From contig NZ_CP007142.1 in NCBI RefSeq assembly GCF_000940805.1, positions 1,030,593 to 1,094,592 of the forward strand: a DNA stretch of 64,000 nucleotides. The letters are read 5' to 3'. Shown here in pieces: positions 1 to 9,308 of the stretch; position 1 is the stretch's first letter; the number at the start of each line of letters is the position of its first letter. A model generated the notes under the pieces. The model searched no databases, was not told where the DNA came from, and saw only the letters and a program-made list of their open reading frames with translations. A program made the translations under genes and the position numbers. The DNA is from Gynuella sunshinyii YC6258 (GTDB taxonomy: Bacteria; Pseudomonadota; Gammaproteobacteria; Pseudomonadales; Natronospirillaceae).

Positions 1-515
1 AACATCTTGTTGGCATAGAGTTCAAAGATTTCACGTTTGGTCAGTATGCGCTCCATTTGCAGCGCTAACAGGATCTCCCGGAACTTGCGTGTGAATTGTT
101 TTTTGTTACTGAAGAAAAAGTTTTTGGCAACCTGCTGGGTCAGGGTACTGCCGCCGCCACCTTTTTCGCCAGAAGAAACAAATTCCAGCACCGCCCGGAT
201 GAAACCTTTGGCATCTACGCCGACATGAGTTTCGAAGGATCGATCTTCGACGGATATAAGAGCCTGAACAAATCTCGGAGGTATTTCCTCATACGTGAGA
301 GGTGTTCGCCGCAGCTCGCCAAACTCTTCGATGAGTTTGTTATCTGCCGAATAAATACGCAGAGGAGTCTGTAGTTGAACGGTCTTGAGTGATTCAACTG
401 AAGGTAGGCTAGGACCCAGGTAAAGGTAGATAGCAGAGCAAATGAGAACGATTGCACAAATTAAGGCAATAAAGCCCCAAATAATAATACGAAACGAGCC
501 GGCCAGAAATTTCAT
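1..515 (-). CDS. mrcA: Penicillin-binding protein 1A, N-terminal part (cut by window edge)
   Basis: Bifunctional class A penicillin-binding protein that polymerises and cross-links peptidoglycan on the outer face of the inner membrane. Only the first 171 codons are present. Translation from ATG at 515 gives a signal-anchor (about residues 7-30), then the glycosyltransferase 51 domain with the motif EDRSFETHVGVD, whose Glu is the catalytic base, and the family motif GGSTLTQQVAKN. The reading frame stays open to base 1. It is divergent from pilM, the usual arrangement in Pseudomonas-like gammaproteobacteria (ponA/pilMNOPQ). Family assignment is very safe. The transpeptidase half lies outside the window and cannot be judged. 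Confidence 0.95.
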   Translation of the reverse strand, partial: MKFLAGSFRIIIWGFIALICAIVLICSAIYLYLGPSLPSVESLKTVQLQTPLRIYSADNKLIEEFGELRRTPLTYEEIPPRFVQALISVEDRSFETHVGVDAKGFIRAVLEFVSSGEKGGGGSTLTQQVAKNFFFSNKKQFTRKFREILLALQMERILTKREIFELYANKM

Positions 516-568
516 ATTTTTCCTAATAAATGAATGGGTTAGCGGTTTTTCGGTCGGAAAAGCGGCAT

Positions 569-574
569 ATTATA
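569..574 (-). promoter_or_regulatory. Candidate -10 box for mrcA
   Basis: A perfect TATAAT reads on the minus strand 54 bases before the mrcA ATG. No good -35 lies at the right distance; TGTGTT is the nearest. The position between two divergent genes makes a promoter plausible, but the call is by eye only. Confidence 0.35.
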
Positions 575-606
575 GATAGATTTGTGTATGAGAACACATT
601 GCGGAT

Positions 607-636
607 TTGACAGCTCTGGTATCTAATACCTAAAGT
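607..636 (+). promoter_or_regulatory. Candidate sigma-70 promoter for the pilMNOPQ operon
   Basis: A perfect -35 TTGACA at 607-612 is followed, with an 18-base spacer, by TAAAGT at 631-636 (four of six matches to TATAAT). A start near 643 would leave a leader of about 47 bases before the GTG of pilM. Seen directly; promoter activity is inferred. Confidence 0.45.
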
Positions 637-659
637 AATTACCAATGAATCGTTCGTAA

Positions 660-1748
<1,089 letters not shown>

Positions 1749-1750
1749 TC

Positions 1751-2326
1751 ATGGCCAATATTAACCTAAGACCTTGGCGCGCCGAGTTACGCAAAGAGCG
1801 GCAGCAGCAGTTTGTCCTGGTATTGTTATTTGTTTGTGTTGCTGCTGTCGCGGCAGTGTACAGTTGGAACAAGTATGTTGATGAGCTGATCTCAGTACAA
1901 AAAAACCGTAATAACTTTTTAACTGAGCAGATTAATATTCAGAAGAAAAAGATCGACGAGATCAAAACTCTGCAGGAAGAAAGAACCAAACTTGTTGAGA
2001 GGATGAATGTGATTCAGGCCTTGCAGGGTGATCGTCCGGTTATTGTCAGAGTGTTTGATGAACTTGTTCGGACGCTACCTGATGGTGTGTATTACGAGGA
2101 AGTCAGTAAAAAAGGTGCCATCATTTCTTTGAATGGAGTTGCTGACAAGCCCAGTAGTATATCGGATCTGCTCAGGAATCTGGATGCTTCGCAATGGTTT
2201 GATAATGCATTCCTGAAAGACATAAAAGCTGTCAAAGATGCGTCCGGCGAGCAGACCGGCAACAGTTTCAATATTGTTGTGCAGCAATCCTCCCCCCGCA
2301 AAGCGACTGAAACGGAGGGTCAGTGA
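1751..2326 (+). CDS. pilN: Type IV pilus assembly protein PilN
   Basis: Inner-membrane bitopic protein of the pilus alignment subcomplex; its short cytoplasmic tail docks into PilM and its periplasmic part pairs with PilO. The start chosen is ATG at 1751, giving the conserved PilN N-terminus MANINLRPWR; the frame is open upstream inside pilM but that extension is not family-like. A transmembrane helix covers roughly residues 20-40, followed by a coiled coil and a ferredoxin-like fold. Its stop TGA shares a base with the ATG of pilO, so translation is probably coupled. 191 residues, normal for the family. Confidence 0.94.
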   Translation: MANINLRPWRAELRKERQQQFVLVLLFVCVAAVAAVYSWNKYVDELISVQKNRNNFLTEQINIQKKKIDEIKTLQEERTKLVERMNVIQALQGDRPVIVRVFDELVRTLPDGVYYEEVSKKGAIISLNGVADKPSSISDLLRNLDASQWFDNAFLKDIKAVKDASGEQTGNSFNIVVQQSSPRKATETEGQ

Positions 2327-2970
2327 TGGCCAAGCAAGGATTCTTTGAAGGTTTCAAGAGTTTCGATTATAACAATCCTGATTTTGAGAATATGGGCTCA
2401 TGGCCTGCCGGTATCAAACTGGTGGCTTGTATATTACTCGTGGCCATCATTGGTTTTGCCGGCTATTGGTTCATCGTAAAAGAGCAGTATCAAAGTCTTG
2501 CCAGAGAAGAAGGGCAAGAAGTATCCCTTAAAGATCAGTTTTCCAAAAACGCATTTAAGGTCTCCAATCTGGAGGCGTTCAAAACTCAGTTGGCTGAAAT
2601 GCGGGAAACATTTGGCGCGCTATTAGAGCAGTTGCCGAACGAGACTGAAATATCCGGCCTGTTGGATGATATTACTTTTACTGGCGTCCAGAGTGGTCTG
2701 GAGTTCGACTCCCTCGAATTGAGTGGTGATGTACCAAAAGAGTTTTATATTGAAACCCCGATTGCAATTGCGGTGCGCGGCGAATATCACGAGATGGGTA
2801 CATTCATCAGTGGTATATCAGCGCTGCCGCGTATCGTGACCCTTCATGATTTTACGATTACCAGCAGTAAAGACAGGAAGACGAAGGAGAATGATGGCTC
2901 CCGCACATCACCTTTGATTATGAAAATTGAGGCAAAGACTTATCGATATAATCCAGGAGAAGACAAATGA
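2326..2970 (+). CDS. pilO: Type IV pilus assembly protein PilO
   Basis: Inner-membrane partner of PilN; the heterodimer spans the periplasm and contacts PilP. A cytoplasmic N-terminus precedes one transmembrane helix (about residues 30-50, rich in Leu/Val/Ile), a coiled coil and a C-terminal ferredoxin-like domain. The ATG at 2326 overlaps the pilN stop (TGATG). A GTG one codon earlier is in frame but lies inside the pilN stop context. The stop overlaps the pilP ATG (ATGA). 214 residues, as expected. Assignment rests on sequence character plus operon position. Confidence 0.93.
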   Translation: MAKQGFFEGFKSFDYNNPDFENMGSWPAGIKLVACILLVAIIGFAGYWFIVKEQYQSLAREEGQEVSLKDQFSKNAFKVSNLEAFKTQLAEMRETFGALLEQLPNETEISGLLDDITFTGVQSGLEFDSLELSGDVPKEFYIETPIAIAVRGEYHEMGTFISGISALPRIVTLHDFTITSSKDRKTKENDGSRTSPLIMKIEAKTYRYNPGEDK

Positions 2971-3494
2971 GAATACTTCTACTGGTTTTGGTATGTGTGG
3001 GGCTATTGGGTTGTAGCGCCAATGATAACTATGCTGATCTGCGTCAGTTTGTTCAGGAAGTGGAACGTAATGCCAAAGGCAGAATACCTCCTCCGCCTGA
3101 ATTTCAGCCCTACGAGTTTTTCACCTATAGTGCAGCCGGCTTGCGAGCTCCTTTTGAGATTCCGATTGAAATAGAGGCACAGGTTCAGGAGCGTCCACGC
3201 AGTGATGTGAAACCAGATCTCGATCGGCCGCGTGAAATCCTGGAGGATTTCCGTATCGAGTCATTGGTTATGGTGGGTACTATTGCCATGAGTGATGGTG
3301 ATCTCTGGGCGTTAATAAGAGATCCGGAAAACGATATTCATAGAGTGCATGTTGGCAATTACATGGGCAAAAACAACGGTAAAGTGCTGAATATTGCCGC
3401 GACACAGATAGATATGATGGAGATTGTGCCAGATGGTCAGGGTGGCTGGCTGGAGCGCCCCAGAACAATCATGTTGAATGGTTTTGAGCCTTAA
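2967..3494 (+). CDS. pilP: Type IV pilus lipoprotein PilP
   Basis: Periplasmic lipoprotein that connects the PilN/PilO dimer to the secretin PilQ. Residues 1-16 form a lipoprotein signal with the lipobox LLGC, so Cys16 would be acylated. A Pro-rich linker follows, then a beta-sandwich domain from about residue 85 (LVMVGTIAMSDGDLWALI, typical of PilP). The ATG overlaps the pilO stop by four bases. 175 residues, normal for the family. Its partner PilQ downstream is interrupted by a stop codon, so this gene may currently lack a functional outer-membrane partner. Confidence 0.94.
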   Translation: MRILLLVLVCVGLLGCSANDNYADLRQFVQEVERNAKGRIPPPPEFQPYEFFTYSAAGLRAPFEIPIEIEAQVQERPRSDVKPDLDRPREILEDFRIESLVMVGTIAMSDGDLWALIRDPENDIHRVHVGNYMGKNNGKVLNIAATQIDMMEIVPDGQGGWLERPRTIMLNGFEP

Positions 3495-3531
3495 TAGAAT
3501 TGGCAGCAATTAAGCGATTTGGGATAAAAAA

Positions 3532-5766
3532 ATGCGAGTTTTAAACAGATTAATCAAAGTGTTATTACTGTTGGTGCCAGCAACTGGTGCATTGGCTGTC
3601 AATGTAACGAATATTGAATTCTCATCATTGGCTGGTGATAGGACGGAAGTTAGGTTGACCTTTGATGGAAGCTTTCAAAGCCCGAAGTCATACTCGGTAG
3701 AACAGCCGGCGAGAATATCCATTGACTTGCCGGATGTGGCTTCTTCTCTGCAAAAGTATTATCAGGTCAGTTCTGGTAATACTCGTAGTGCCACGGTTCT
3801 TAACGCTGGCGATAGAACTCGCGTAGTGCTGAATTTGACCAAGCTTGTTCCTTATACGTTGGCGAAAACCGGTAATCAGCTGGTTATTTTAATTGGCGAA
3901 CAAAGTGGCAGTGCAGCTGAAGTTGCACAGCTTGTTTCAGATTCCCCGATAGAGATGTTGGGTGATAATCAGGAAATTTCATTGCTTGGTGATGAAGAGA
4001 ATGAAGTCATTGATATTGCTGGTGCCAATACTCAGGGAACTGCTTCTCAGGCCAGCAAGCCAGCGGCTTCTGCTTCCAAAAGTGTTCAGCAAGTTGATTT
4101 CAGACGCGGAGAAGAAGCGGATGGTCAAGTGATCATTGCTTTCTCTGACTCTACAGCCAATGCGGATATTCACGAAGAAAGTGGCAACATTGTTGTGCGT
4201 GTGCCTGGCTTTACGTTACCGGAGACTCTACAGCGTCGCCTGGATGTTGTCGATTTTGCAACAGCGGTTCGCTATATCAATGCTTATAACGAAGGAAAAG
4301 ATGCTGTTTTCGTAATTGAACCCGGTAGCAATTATGAATACCTGGCTTATCAAACCAATAAGGTGTTGACGATTGATGTCAAAGAGGTGACTCAAGAAGA
4401 GCAGGAGAAGCGTTTAAAAGAAAAATTCCCATACAACGGGGAGCGCCTGTCTCTTAATTTCCAAGATATTGCAGTCCGTTCAGTTCTACAGTTGATTGCA
4501 GATTTTACGGAGTTGAATCTTGTAGCCAGCGATACAATTCAGGGAAATATCACCTTGCGGCTTAAGAATGTTCCTTGGGATCAAGCGCTTGATTTAGTGC
4601 TGAAAACCAAAGGACTTGATAAACGTGAGATCGGTAATGTTTTGTTGGTCGCACCTGCTGAAGAAATTGCAGCGAGAGAAAAACTGGAGCTTGAAGCTCA
4701 GGCTCAAATTGAGAAGCTGGCACCTCTGTCAACAGAGTTTATCCAGATCAACTATGCCAAAGCCACAGATATTGTCGATATTATCCAGAAACAGTCTAAG
4801 GCCGAAGTAGCCGCTGATGCAGCTGTTGGTCAGGCTACGGGAGCGGATACTGGCGCCTCTGTGGCCAGTTCTACCTTATTATCCGCTCGGGGCACGATAG
4901 CTGTTGATGAGCGTACCAACAAGATCATGGTGCGTGACACTGCAAGTAATCTGGAAAAAATCCGTCAGGCAATTGCTGTGTTTGACGTCCCTGTTCGGCA
5001 GGTGTTGATTGAGGCCCGTATAGTAGTAGCCAACTCAACCGTTGGTAAATAGTTGGGTGTTCGTTGGGGCGGTGGCGGAGATACTATCAATTCCGGTGAT
5101 AGCAGTGGTTTTATTGGTTCTGGTTCAATCGAGTCAAATACTGAGATCAACAATTATCTGGCAGGAACAGAGGATGATTATTTAACCTATCCTAATGCGC
5201 TGGCGGTCAATCTACCGGCACAGGATTCAGAAGCCTCTTCGTTTACTATTGGATTTAGAACTGCGGACTTGTTACTGGATCTTGAGCTATCTGCTCTTGA
5301 ATCCAACGGTAAAGCGGAAATTATCTCTCAACCGAAGATTATGACGGCAGATGGCAGGGAGGCGAAGATTCTGTCAGGCACTGAAATTCCGTATGTTACT
5401 GGTGATACTCTGTCCGTTCGTAATGCTGAGTTGTCTTTGTCTGTGTTGCCACACATCACGCCGGATGATCGGTTTGTTATTGATCTGACAGTGACTCAGG
5501 ATCAGGTTGGCGATATTGTCAGTGGGTTGGTAACCATAGATCGTAACCAGTTGGACACGCAAGTGTTGGTGGATAATGGTCAGACAGTTGTTTTGGGTGG
5601 TATATTCCAAAGTTCAGACGTACAGAGCATATATAAGACTCCATTGTTGGGTGATTTACCATTCATTGGGGTGCTGTTCCGTCGTACGACGAATTCCCAG
5701 GAGAAAAGCGAGCTTTTGATATTTATTACACCTAAGCTTGTTGAGGATCAGCTTACGAGCCATTAA
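3532..5766 (+). pseudogene. pilQ: Type IV pilus secretin PilQ, interrupted by an in-frame TAG
   Basis: Outer-membrane secretin through which the type IV pilus is extruded. The first part (3532-5052, 506 residues) has a signal peptide, AMIN-type beta domains and the STN/N0 and first secretin-N regions. It ends at TAG, 5050-5052. The very next codon continues in the same frame (LGVRWGGGG) for 237 residues to TAA at 5764-5766, covering the secretin channel domain (VLVDNGQTVVLGGIF, TPLLGDLPFIGVLFR). Joined, about 744 positions match a normal PilQ. The second part has no ribosome-binding site, only a TTG right after the stop. TAG is used as a genuine stop by aroK, damX, gltD and polA here, so recoding is unlikely. 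Either a real nonsense mutation or a base-call error. Confidence 0.9.
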
Positions 5767-6299
5767 TGTCCAAAATTCCAAATATCTATTTAATTGGCCC
5801 GATGGGAGCTGGTAAGAGCACCATCGGGCGTTTGCTTTCTGAAGAGTTTAATCTTCCCTTCATTGATTCCGATAAAATTATCGCAGAGCGCGCTGGTGCT
5901 GATATTCCCTGGATTTTTGATCTTGAGGGAGAAGAGGGGTTTCGTCGGCGTGAGCTATCGGTCATTGAGGATCTCACCCAATTGGACTCTGTTATTCTCG
6001 CAACGGGTGGTGGAGCTATCCTGAAAGAGGAAAACCGCAGAAATTTACGCAGCCGTGGTGTGGTGATCTATCTGAAGGCATCGGTCAGACAGCAAATAGA
6101 AAGAACTGAAAAAGACAGAAACCGTCCGTTATTGCAAACCGATAATCGTGAAGAAGTATTGAGAAAATTGTTGACTGCCCGGTCTCCACTATATGATGAG
6201 ACTGCGGATATCGTGGTAGACACCGACCACAAATTGCCTAAGAATGTGATTAAAGAGATCATTGAACAGTTGTCGAGTCGGGAATGGGTAAAGTCTTAG
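5766..6299 (+). CDS. aroK: Shikimate kinase
   Basis: Phosphorylates shikimate at the 3-hydroxyl with ATP, a step of chorismate and aromatic amino acid synthesis in the cytoplasm. The P-loop GPMGAGKST lies at residues 11-19, followed by the shikimate-binding DSD motif (FIDSDKII) and the ATGGGA motif. 177 residues, normal length. The ATG shares its A with the last base of the pilQ stop, so it belongs to the pil operon. The 3' end overlaps aroB by 16 bases. pilQ-aroK-aroB-damX is a conserved order in gammaproteobacteria. Confidence 0.97.
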   Translation: MSKIPNIYLIGPMGAGKSTIGRLLSEEFNLPFIDSDKIIAERAGADIPWIFDLEGEEGFRRRELSVIEDLTQLDSVILATGGGAILKEENRRNLRSRGVVIYLKASVRQQIERTEKDRNRPLLQTDNREEVLRKLLTARSPLYDETADIVVDTDHKLPKNVIKEIIEQLSSREWVKS

Positions 6300-7396
6300 C
6301 ATGTGTTGAAGTGGAACTGGGTGATCGAGGTTATCCTATTGTCATTGGGTCGGGTCTGCTGGATGATGCAGATACGATCAAAACATTCGTTCGTAATAAA
6401 CTTGCTTATCAGCAGGTTTGTGTTGTCACCAACGAAACCATTGCTCCTATCTACATGGAGCAGTTGCGCTCTTCTCTAACCGGTTTACAGGTGGAAACCT
6501 GTATTCTTCCTGACGGTGAAAAATACAAAAATCTGGATACTCTAAATCAGATTTTTACCTGTTTACTGCAGACTAAATTTAATCGAAAAGCCTGCTTGGT
6601 TGCTCTTGGTGGCGGTGTGGTAGGTGATATGACCGGATTTGCTGCGGCCTGTTATCAGCGTGGCATTGACTTCATTCAGATTCCAACCACATTGTTGTCT
6701 CAGGTGGATTCTTCGGTTGGTGGTAAAACCGGTGTTAATCACGTGCTTGGTAAAAATATGATTGGTGCTTTCAAGCAGCCTAAGTCAGTGGTGATTGATA
6801 TTGATGTCTTATCAACATTGCCTGCTGCTGAATTTGCAGCAGGGATGGCAGAGGTTATCAAATATGGTTTGATATGGGATCAGGATTTTTTCACTTGGCT
6901 CGAGCAAAATGCAGGAGCCTTGAAAGCACTTGAACCAAGGGCTCTGACCTTTGCCATTCAAAAATCATGTGAGATTAAAGCAGGTATCGTTGCCGAAGAT
7001 GAAACTGAACAAGGATTGAGGGCGATTCTCAATCTTGGGCATACATTTGGGCATGCAATAGAAACACATGCTGGTTATGGCGTATGGCTGCATGGGCAAG
7101 CCGTTGCGGTAGGTATGAGAATGGCGATCAGAATGAGCAATTGGTTGAATGAGAGTTTAGGAGAGGAACTGGAGGCTCGTTTGGTTCGATTGTTGGAGGT
7201 GTTTGAATTGCCTGTTTATCCACCTGATGGGATGAATAGGGATGACTTTTTGACCCATATGGCCGTTGATAAAAAGAACCTGAATGCCGATATTCGTTTA
7301 GTGTTGTTGGATAAGCTTGGTCAGGCCAGGGTTACTTCGGAGTATCCCATGTCTACTTTGAACCGTTTGATTGACAGCTTTATTGGACAAAGTTAA
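6284..7396 (+). CDS. aroB: 3-dehydroquinate synthase
   Basis: Converts DAHP to 3-dehydroquinate using NAD+ and a divalent metal, the second step of the shikimate pathway. The NAD-binding stretch LGGGVVGDMTGF and the following IPTTLLSQVDSSVGGKTGVN segment with its conserved Lys are present; metal ligands lie in LGHTFGHAIE and the later WLHGQAV region. 370 residues, typical. ATG at 6284 lies inside the end of aroK, indicating translational coupling. The pairing with aroK makes the call certain. Confidence 0.97.
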   Translation: MGKVLACVEVELGDRGYPIVIGSGLLDDADTIKTFVRNKLAYQQVCVVTNETIAPIYMEQLRSSLTGLQVETCILPDGEKYKNLDTLNQIFTCLLQTKFNRKACLVALGGGVVGDMTGFAAACYQRGIDFIQIPTTLLSQVDSSVGGKTGVNHVLGKNMIGAFKQPKSVVIDIDVLSTLPAAEFAAGMAEVIKYGLIWDQDFFTWLEQNAGALKALEPRALTFAIQKSCEIKAGIVAEDETEQGLRAILNLGHTFGHAIETHAGYGVWLHGQAVAVGMRMAIRMSNWLNESLGEELEARLVRLLEVFELPVYPPDGMNRDDFLTHMAVDKKNLNADIRLVLLDKLGQARVTSEYPMSTLNRLIDSFIGQS

Positions 7397-7453
7397 TGCA
7401 GCTTAGTTAATCTTTCCTATTAACAAGGGGAGGATTCTAAGGAGCCGGTTATC

Positions 7454-8926
7454 ATGAACCCCGCTTATGAGCCTGATTACCTCGAATTCTATGGGTTGAG
7501 CAAAGATCCGTTTGCTGCTGACACTGATGTATTTTGTGCAGTGGGTAAACGTCATGATGTACTCGAACAGCTCATTCACCTCAATCAGTTTTCTCACCTC
7601 GCTTTAATCGTTTTGGCTCCAGACGGTTATGGGAAAACAACTCTTTTTAATGTTCTGAAAAAACAGCTCCTTCAGTTGGGAGTTGTGAGAATAGTATCCT
7701 TCACAGCAGGTCCTGATTGGACAACCGAAACCATACTTCAGCAGATTGCTGGAAGTTGGGATATTGAAATTGAAACTGGTGATATTGATCAGGCTCTGAG
7801 GGCTATTCGCAGTCACCATCTCTCCCAGTCGATTATGGGGATTCGCCACTGTATCTTGATCGATGACGCTGATCAGTTGGATGAGGAGTCGCTCGAAAGC
7901 TTATATCAATTGGTTGCGGGGTTACCGGAAGACCAGTCAATTGGGTTGACGCTGTTTGCAACAGAGGGGGTAGTGGATTTTCGGGCCTATTTCAAACCCA
8001 CAAATATGATTCATAGTATCCATCTAACAGCTTTATCCAATAAGGAAGTGTTTGCATTTTTACAAGATCATTTTGAGTTTGTCGGGCATAAGCGTGGCGT
8101 TCCTTTTTCACCAGATGTAGTTGAGAAAATATACCTCTCCACAGAAGGCATTCCTCTTCATATCAAACGTGTGGCTGCAGAATATATGAGTCAGCAAGCA
8201 CGCTCTCATGTCACCGAAAAGAGTTCCATTCCAGTCGCCCATTTTATTGCAATCGGTGCTTTGGTGGTGTTGGTTGGTGTGGCGTTTCTTTATCAACGCT
8301 GGCAATCCGAACCTAAAACGGTTGTGCCTCAAGGTATTGTCCATGATGAGGGGCTAAGTGAGCGCTTACAGCAGGCGGTTGCCAAAGTGGAGGCTCGACA
8401 GCAGTCCAAAACGCCAGAGCCTGTTGTTGAAGCACCAAAGTCAGAAATTCATACTCCGGCTGTTGAACCTGAACCTGAACCTGAACCTGAACCTGAACCT
8501 GAACCTGGACCTGAAGCCGAAGCCGAAGTAAACGCAGCGGCAGTTGTTCCACCTGAGCCTCAGCCGGTAACACCAAAGAACGCGGTGCCGGTCAAAACCG
8601 AACCGAAGGTGCCAGAAGTTAAAAAGGCAGTGGCTTCAGCAGGCAAGTGGTTTGCATTGGCTAAAGATGAAGCTTTTACCATACAGTTGCTTGGTGTTCG
8701 TACAGAAGCTGCGATCCAAGAGTTTATTGCAGGGCAAAACCATCCTGAACGTTTTGCCTACTACAAGACCACTTTTCAGGAAAAAGACTGGTACGTTGCT
8801 GTCACCGGTGAATACGGTAGCCGGAAAGATGCCCTGTCAGCTGTGGAAAAACTACCCGAGTCTCTAAAAAAACTGAAACCATGGGTGCGCCCCATTGCGG
8901 ATATCCGACTGCTGATGGAGCCTTAG
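7454..8926 (+). CDS. damX: DamX-type cell-division protein (AAA ATPase plus SPOR domain)
   Basis: Inner-membrane protein recruited to the division septum, where the periplasmic SPOR domain binds denuded glycan strands. The N-terminal part (residues about 10-250) is an ExeA/GspA-like AAA region with Walker A DGYGKTTL (57-64) and a Walker B-like ILIDDAD. A transmembrane helix follows at about 264-282, then a Pro/Glu-rich linker with seven Glu-Pro repeats, and a SPOR domain from about residue 399 to the end. AAGGAG sits about ten bases before the ATG. Position after aroKB is the conserved damX locus. The linker repeat is a likely slippage site. Confidence 0.9.
   Translation: MNPAYEPDYLEFYGLSKDPFAADTDVFCAVGKRHDVLEQLIHLNQFSHLALIVLAPDGYGKTTLFNVLKKQLLQLGVVRIVSFTAGPDWTTETILQQIAGSWDIEIETGDIDQALRAIRSHHLSQSIMGIRHCILIDDADQLDEESLESLYQLVAGLPEDQSIGLTLFATEGVVDFRAYFKPTNMIHSIHLTALSNKEVFAFLQDHFEFVGHKRGVPFSPDVVEKIYLSTEGIPLHIKRVAAEYMSQQARSHVTEKSSIPVAHFIAIGALVVLVGVAFLYQRWQSEPKTVVPQGIVHDEGLSERLQQAVAKVEARQQSKTPEPVVEAPKSEIHTPAVEPEPEPEPEPEPEPGPEAEAEVNAAAVVPPEPQPVTPKNAVPVKTEPKVPEVKKAVASAGKWFALAKDEAFTIQLLGVRTEAAIQEFIAGQNHPERFAYYKTTFQEKDWYVAVTGEYGSRKDALSAVEKLPESLKKLKPWVRPIADIRLLMEP
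8465..8506 (+). repeat. Hexanucleotide tandem repeat in damX
   Basis: Seven perfect copies of GAACCT followed by one imperfect copy (GGACCT), encoding Glu-Pro repeats in the linker between the membrane helix and SPOR domain. The unit is a multiple of three, so copy-number change lengthens the linker without frameshift. Confidence 0.95.
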
Positions 8927-9308
8927 AATTTTTTATTCTTCCCAAATGCATCTGTTCCTATAACTAAGTAGTTTGAGTCGTCATTGTCTTTTTTGAAGCC
9001 TATAACTGTTTATTCTTCAATGTATTCCTATTTGGAATCAAGTTTTTATTATTTCAAAAATTGTGTTATAAGTTTGAGTGTCCCTGGCCAGATGTGTATG
9101 ATTGTCGGCCCTTTGTCTGATGGGCGTCCTCGGTCGAAAGCTCTTTCGATGTCGATATAAAAGTATTAATCAGGTAGTTACCGGGTAACATTTTACCGTC
9201 GGAACGCTTGGAGCTGCTGAAGGCAAAAAGGGCATAAATACCTGAATATAGCGGGTCTCTATCCGCCTCTTCTGGTCTGTTTCAATTCAGCGCATGAGAG
9301 TCAAGTTT
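8927..9308 (+). other. Intergenic region upstream of gltB
   Basis: About 380 bases without a convincing gene. It is AT-rich in its first half, with a TATAAG-like box at 9067-9072 but no clear -35. I see no strong hairpin or known operator. It most likely holds the gltBD promoter and leader. Confidence 0.4.

Noticed and set aside
5050-5052. Genome-wide recoding of TAG as an amino acid
   Set aside because: Several full-length genes here end in TAG at the expected family length, so TAG is a working stop codon.
5053-5766. Separate gene starting with TTG right after the pilQ stop
   Set aside because: No ribosome-binding site, no signal peptide, and the product is exactly the missing secretin domain of pilQ in the same frame.
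8465-8506. CRISPR-like or regulatory repeat
   Set aside because: Six-base units without spacers, in frame within damX; simple coding repeat.
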